The notes beneath the pieces are model-generated. The model was given only the letters and a program-made list of their open reading frames with translations. It was not told the origin of the DNA and ran no database searches. A program made the position numbers and the translations under genes. Below, piece by piece: positions 62,462-64,000 of a stretch of 64,000 nt of DNA. The stretch is from Oceanobacillus profundus. Its GTDB lineage: Bacteria > Bacillota > Bacilli > Bacillales > Amphibacillaceae. The stretch is taken from positions 62,001 to 126,000 of the forward strand of contig NZ_QWEH01000011.1 in the NCBI RefSeq assembly GCF_003515705.1. Reading direction: 5' to 3'. Each line of letters opens with the position of its first letter. Position 1 is the first letter of the stretch.

Positions 62462-63793
62462 TTATTTCTCTACTATTTCTCCATTTGTAAATACAACTTC
62501 TCCATTTACGATTGTTGTTTTTACATTTCCTTTAAATGTTTTACCAACATATGGAGAATGCTTGTGACGATATTTTAAATCTTCTGCTTTCAGTACAAAC
62601 TCTTCATTAAGATCAACAAGTGTTATATCCGCATCGAAACCAGCAGCAATTGTACCTTTTGTTTCTAATCCGAATAATTCTGCTGGGTTTGTTGATGTTA
62701 ATGCAACAATTTTTTCTAATGGAAGGTTACGTTTGAAATAACCTTCTGTTAGCATAATATTCAACGTAGATTGAGCTCCGGAGATTCCGCCCCATCCTTC
62801 AAAATAGTTATCCGTAATTGTTTTCATGGATGCTGGTGCTGGAGAATGGTCAGAAGCAATGACATTGATTTCTCCTGCTGCTACTGAAGCCCATAGATCT
62901 TCTACTTCATCCTCATCTCGAAGTGGTGGAGCACATTTTGCTATTGCTCCTTTTTCTTCTAAGTCTTTTACAGTTAAGGATAAATAATGTGGACATGTTT
63001 CAACTGTAATATCAACGCCTCTTTGTTTCGCATCATTGATTACTGCTACAACTTTACGGCTGCTTGCATGCACAATATGAAGCTTACATCCAGTTGCTTC
63101 TGCATAAGAAATAATTCTTCTAACCGCTTCGATTTCTGAAATAATTGGTCTTGATTCAACAAAGTCTCTGGCAGTTGTTTTTCCTTGCTCTTGTTTTTCT
63201 GCTGCTAATTGGTCACATATTACCGTGCTTTCCGCGTGAACAGCTAGCAGAGAACCAAGTGATGCAATTTCTTTCATCCCTTTAAAAATGGATTCATCAT
63301 CTACATTATTAAAGTCAGCAATTCCACTTGGTGACATAAACGCCTTGAATCCAATAACACCGTTTTCATGAAGATCTTTTAAATCAGCGATGTTTTCAGG
63401 AACTAATCCACCCCAGTAGTATGGATTGACAATTGATTTCTCTTCAGCTCGTTCTTTTTTCAAATCTAGGTTTGCTTTGTTAATAGTAGGCGGTGTACTG
63501 TTTAATGGCATATCAAAGAATGATGTTGCGCCTCCAGCAGCTAGGCTTCGACTTCCTGTTTCTAGTCCTTCCCACTCTGTTCTTCCGGGTTCATTAAAAT
63601 GTACATGTGAGTCAATTAAGCCAGGTAAGATATGTAATCCTTCTGCATTGATTTCTTTTACAGCAGTTCCTTCGATAGCCTTATCAGCGGAAACCTCAAC
63701 TATTTTCCCTTCTTTAACTGCTATATCTCCTGAAACAATTGAATCTGCCGTTACAATCTTTCCATTTCTAATAATGAGATCAAATGTTGTCAT
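62462..63793 (-). CDS. Allantoinase (paralogue 2)
   Basis: A 443-residue allantoinase-family enzyme with GLIDSHVHFNEPGRTEWEGL, the carbamylated lysine in GFKAFMSPSG, HAESTVICDQLA, IVHASSRK, ETCPHYLSLT and ASDHSPAPASM followed by GGISGAQSTLNIM. The motif pattern is closer to B. subtilis PucH-type sequences (HAES, TCPHYL) than paralogue 1. It is the first gene of the pair on the minus strand with a GGGGAA-type ribosome binding site before ATG 63793. One of the two may prefer the other allantoin enantiomer or another cyclic ureide. Confidence 0.92.
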   Translation of the reverse strand: MTTFDLIIRNGKIVTADSIVSGDIAVKEGKIVEVSADKAIEGTAVKEINAEGLHILPGLIDSHVHFNEPGRTEWEGLETGSRSLAAGGATSFFDMPLNSTPPTINKANLDLKKERAEEKSIVNPYYWGGLVPENIADLKDLHENGVIGFKAFMSPSGIADFNNVDDESIFKGMKEIASLGSLLAVHAESTVICDQLAAEKQEQGKTTARDFVESRPIISEIEAVRRIISYAEATGCKLHIVHASSRKVVAVINDAKQRGVDITVETCPHYLSLTVKDLEEKGAIAKCAPPLRDEDEVEDLWASVAAGEINVIASDHSPAPASMKTITDNYFEGWGGISGAQSTLNIMLTEGYFKRNLPLEKIVALTSTNPAELFGLETKGTIAAGFDADITLVDLNEEFVLKAEDLKYRHKHSPYVGKTFKGNVKTTIVNGEVVFTNGEIVEK

Positions 63794-63842
63794 CTGATAA
63801 TTCCCCTTTCCTGTTTCACTTGCTTCATGAAGTTAAACCTTT

Positions 63843-63870
63843 ATCTAATACCAATTCTATTGGTTAGATA
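63843..63870. promoter_or_regulatory. Inverted repeat upstream of allantoinase paralogue 2
   Basis: TATCTAA-TA-CCAAT, a 3-nt loop, then ATTGG-TTAGATA: 12-bp arms with a 2-nt bulge, 50 bp before the start. The TTGGTTA core recalls the B. subtilis PucR box (WWWCNTTGGTTAA, from memory) although the spacing to the C differs. A hairpin AGCAGTAAAGA/TCTTTACTGCT (63883-63918) follows. Confidence 0.4.
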
Positions 63871-64000
63871 CAAATTTGTTTTAGCAGTAAAGAAATAGTT
63901 GCCTACATCTTTACTGCTTTTATATGGTAGGCCTTCCTTTATTAAATGGACGTACCAAATTGAACAACTTATTACAGTTATGCGCCTTTTTTATTTAACT

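Noticed and set aside
1-64000. tRNA, rRNA, tmRNA, T-box, prophage or replication-origin features
   Set aside because: Looked for characteristic sequences (CCA-ended cloverleafs, T-box motif, DnaA-box clusters, phage structural genes) and recognised none.

Overview
The window reads as chromosome of a low-GC Gram-positive bacterium, most likely a Bacillaceae close to Oceanobacillus or Virgibacillus. The clues are strong AGGAGG-type ribosome binding sites, U-tailed hairpin terminators, cre-like CcpA boxes, a TPP-riboswitch ykoFEDC operon, PucR/CdaR regulators and lipobox lipoproteins. No tRNA, rRNA or CRISPR array was seen. Most of the window is accessory catabolism of organic acids, amides, sulfonates and purine ureides, interspersed with mobile or decaying elements. 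The genus is inferred; no search could be run.

Layout. 1-6.4 kb: sugar-acid/glycerate locus (CdaR-type regulator, divergent glycerate kinase with a cre box, KdgT permease, LarA-family racemase), split by a TnpB-related gene at 2020-3594 followed by about 200 nt of strongly structured sequence. 6.5-15.6 kb: OmpA-domain lipoprotein, C45-type acyltransferase/hydrolase, cre-controlled APC permease, symporter plus YtcJ-like amidohydrolase, 2-hydroxyacid dehydrogenase. 15.7-21.1 kb: taurine dissimilation (tpa, LysR, xsc) and a GntR regulator. 21.5-29.9 kb: MFS transporter, an endonuclease I pseudogene, an M20 hydrolase with an oligopeptide-type binding protein, and the ykoFEDC thiamine/HMP ECF transporter under a TPP riboswitch. 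30-33.7 kb: sigma factor, AlkD-like repair protein, chloramphenicol acetyltransferase, pentapeptide-repeat protein.

34-38 kb is the most coherent unusual unit: a Crp/Fnr regulator with a Cys/His-rich N-terminus, two near-identical 77-residue metal-binding (HMA) proteins flanking a small RIC/hemerythrin-like protein, and a P1B-type ATPase that lacks its own HMA domain and carries CPG where CPC is usual. FNR-type boxes precede both the ATPase and the HMA operon, so regulator and targets look like a self-contained regulon. 38.2-40.1 kb is a group II (class C-like) intron placed just behind a terminator hairpin.

40-50 kb: purU, a Gfo/Idh oxidoreductase, small membrane proteins, a translationally coupled two-gene DUF3100-type membrane system with an M20 hydrolase, a decayed secreted-protein gene, a GNAT acetyltransferase, a YlmA-like ABC ATPase, a lipoprotein and D-serine dehydratase. 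50.7-63.8 kb: purine/ureide island with NCS1 and NCS2 permeases, DUF2877 (AllH-like) protein, PucR, allantoate amidohydrolase, YfcC-type carrier and two tandem allantoinases. It also holds a 52-bp, 7.5-copy tandem repeat whose every unit can fold into a hairpin. Allantoin breakdown leads to glyoxylate and then glycerate, which ties this end of the window functionally to the glycerate genes at the other end.
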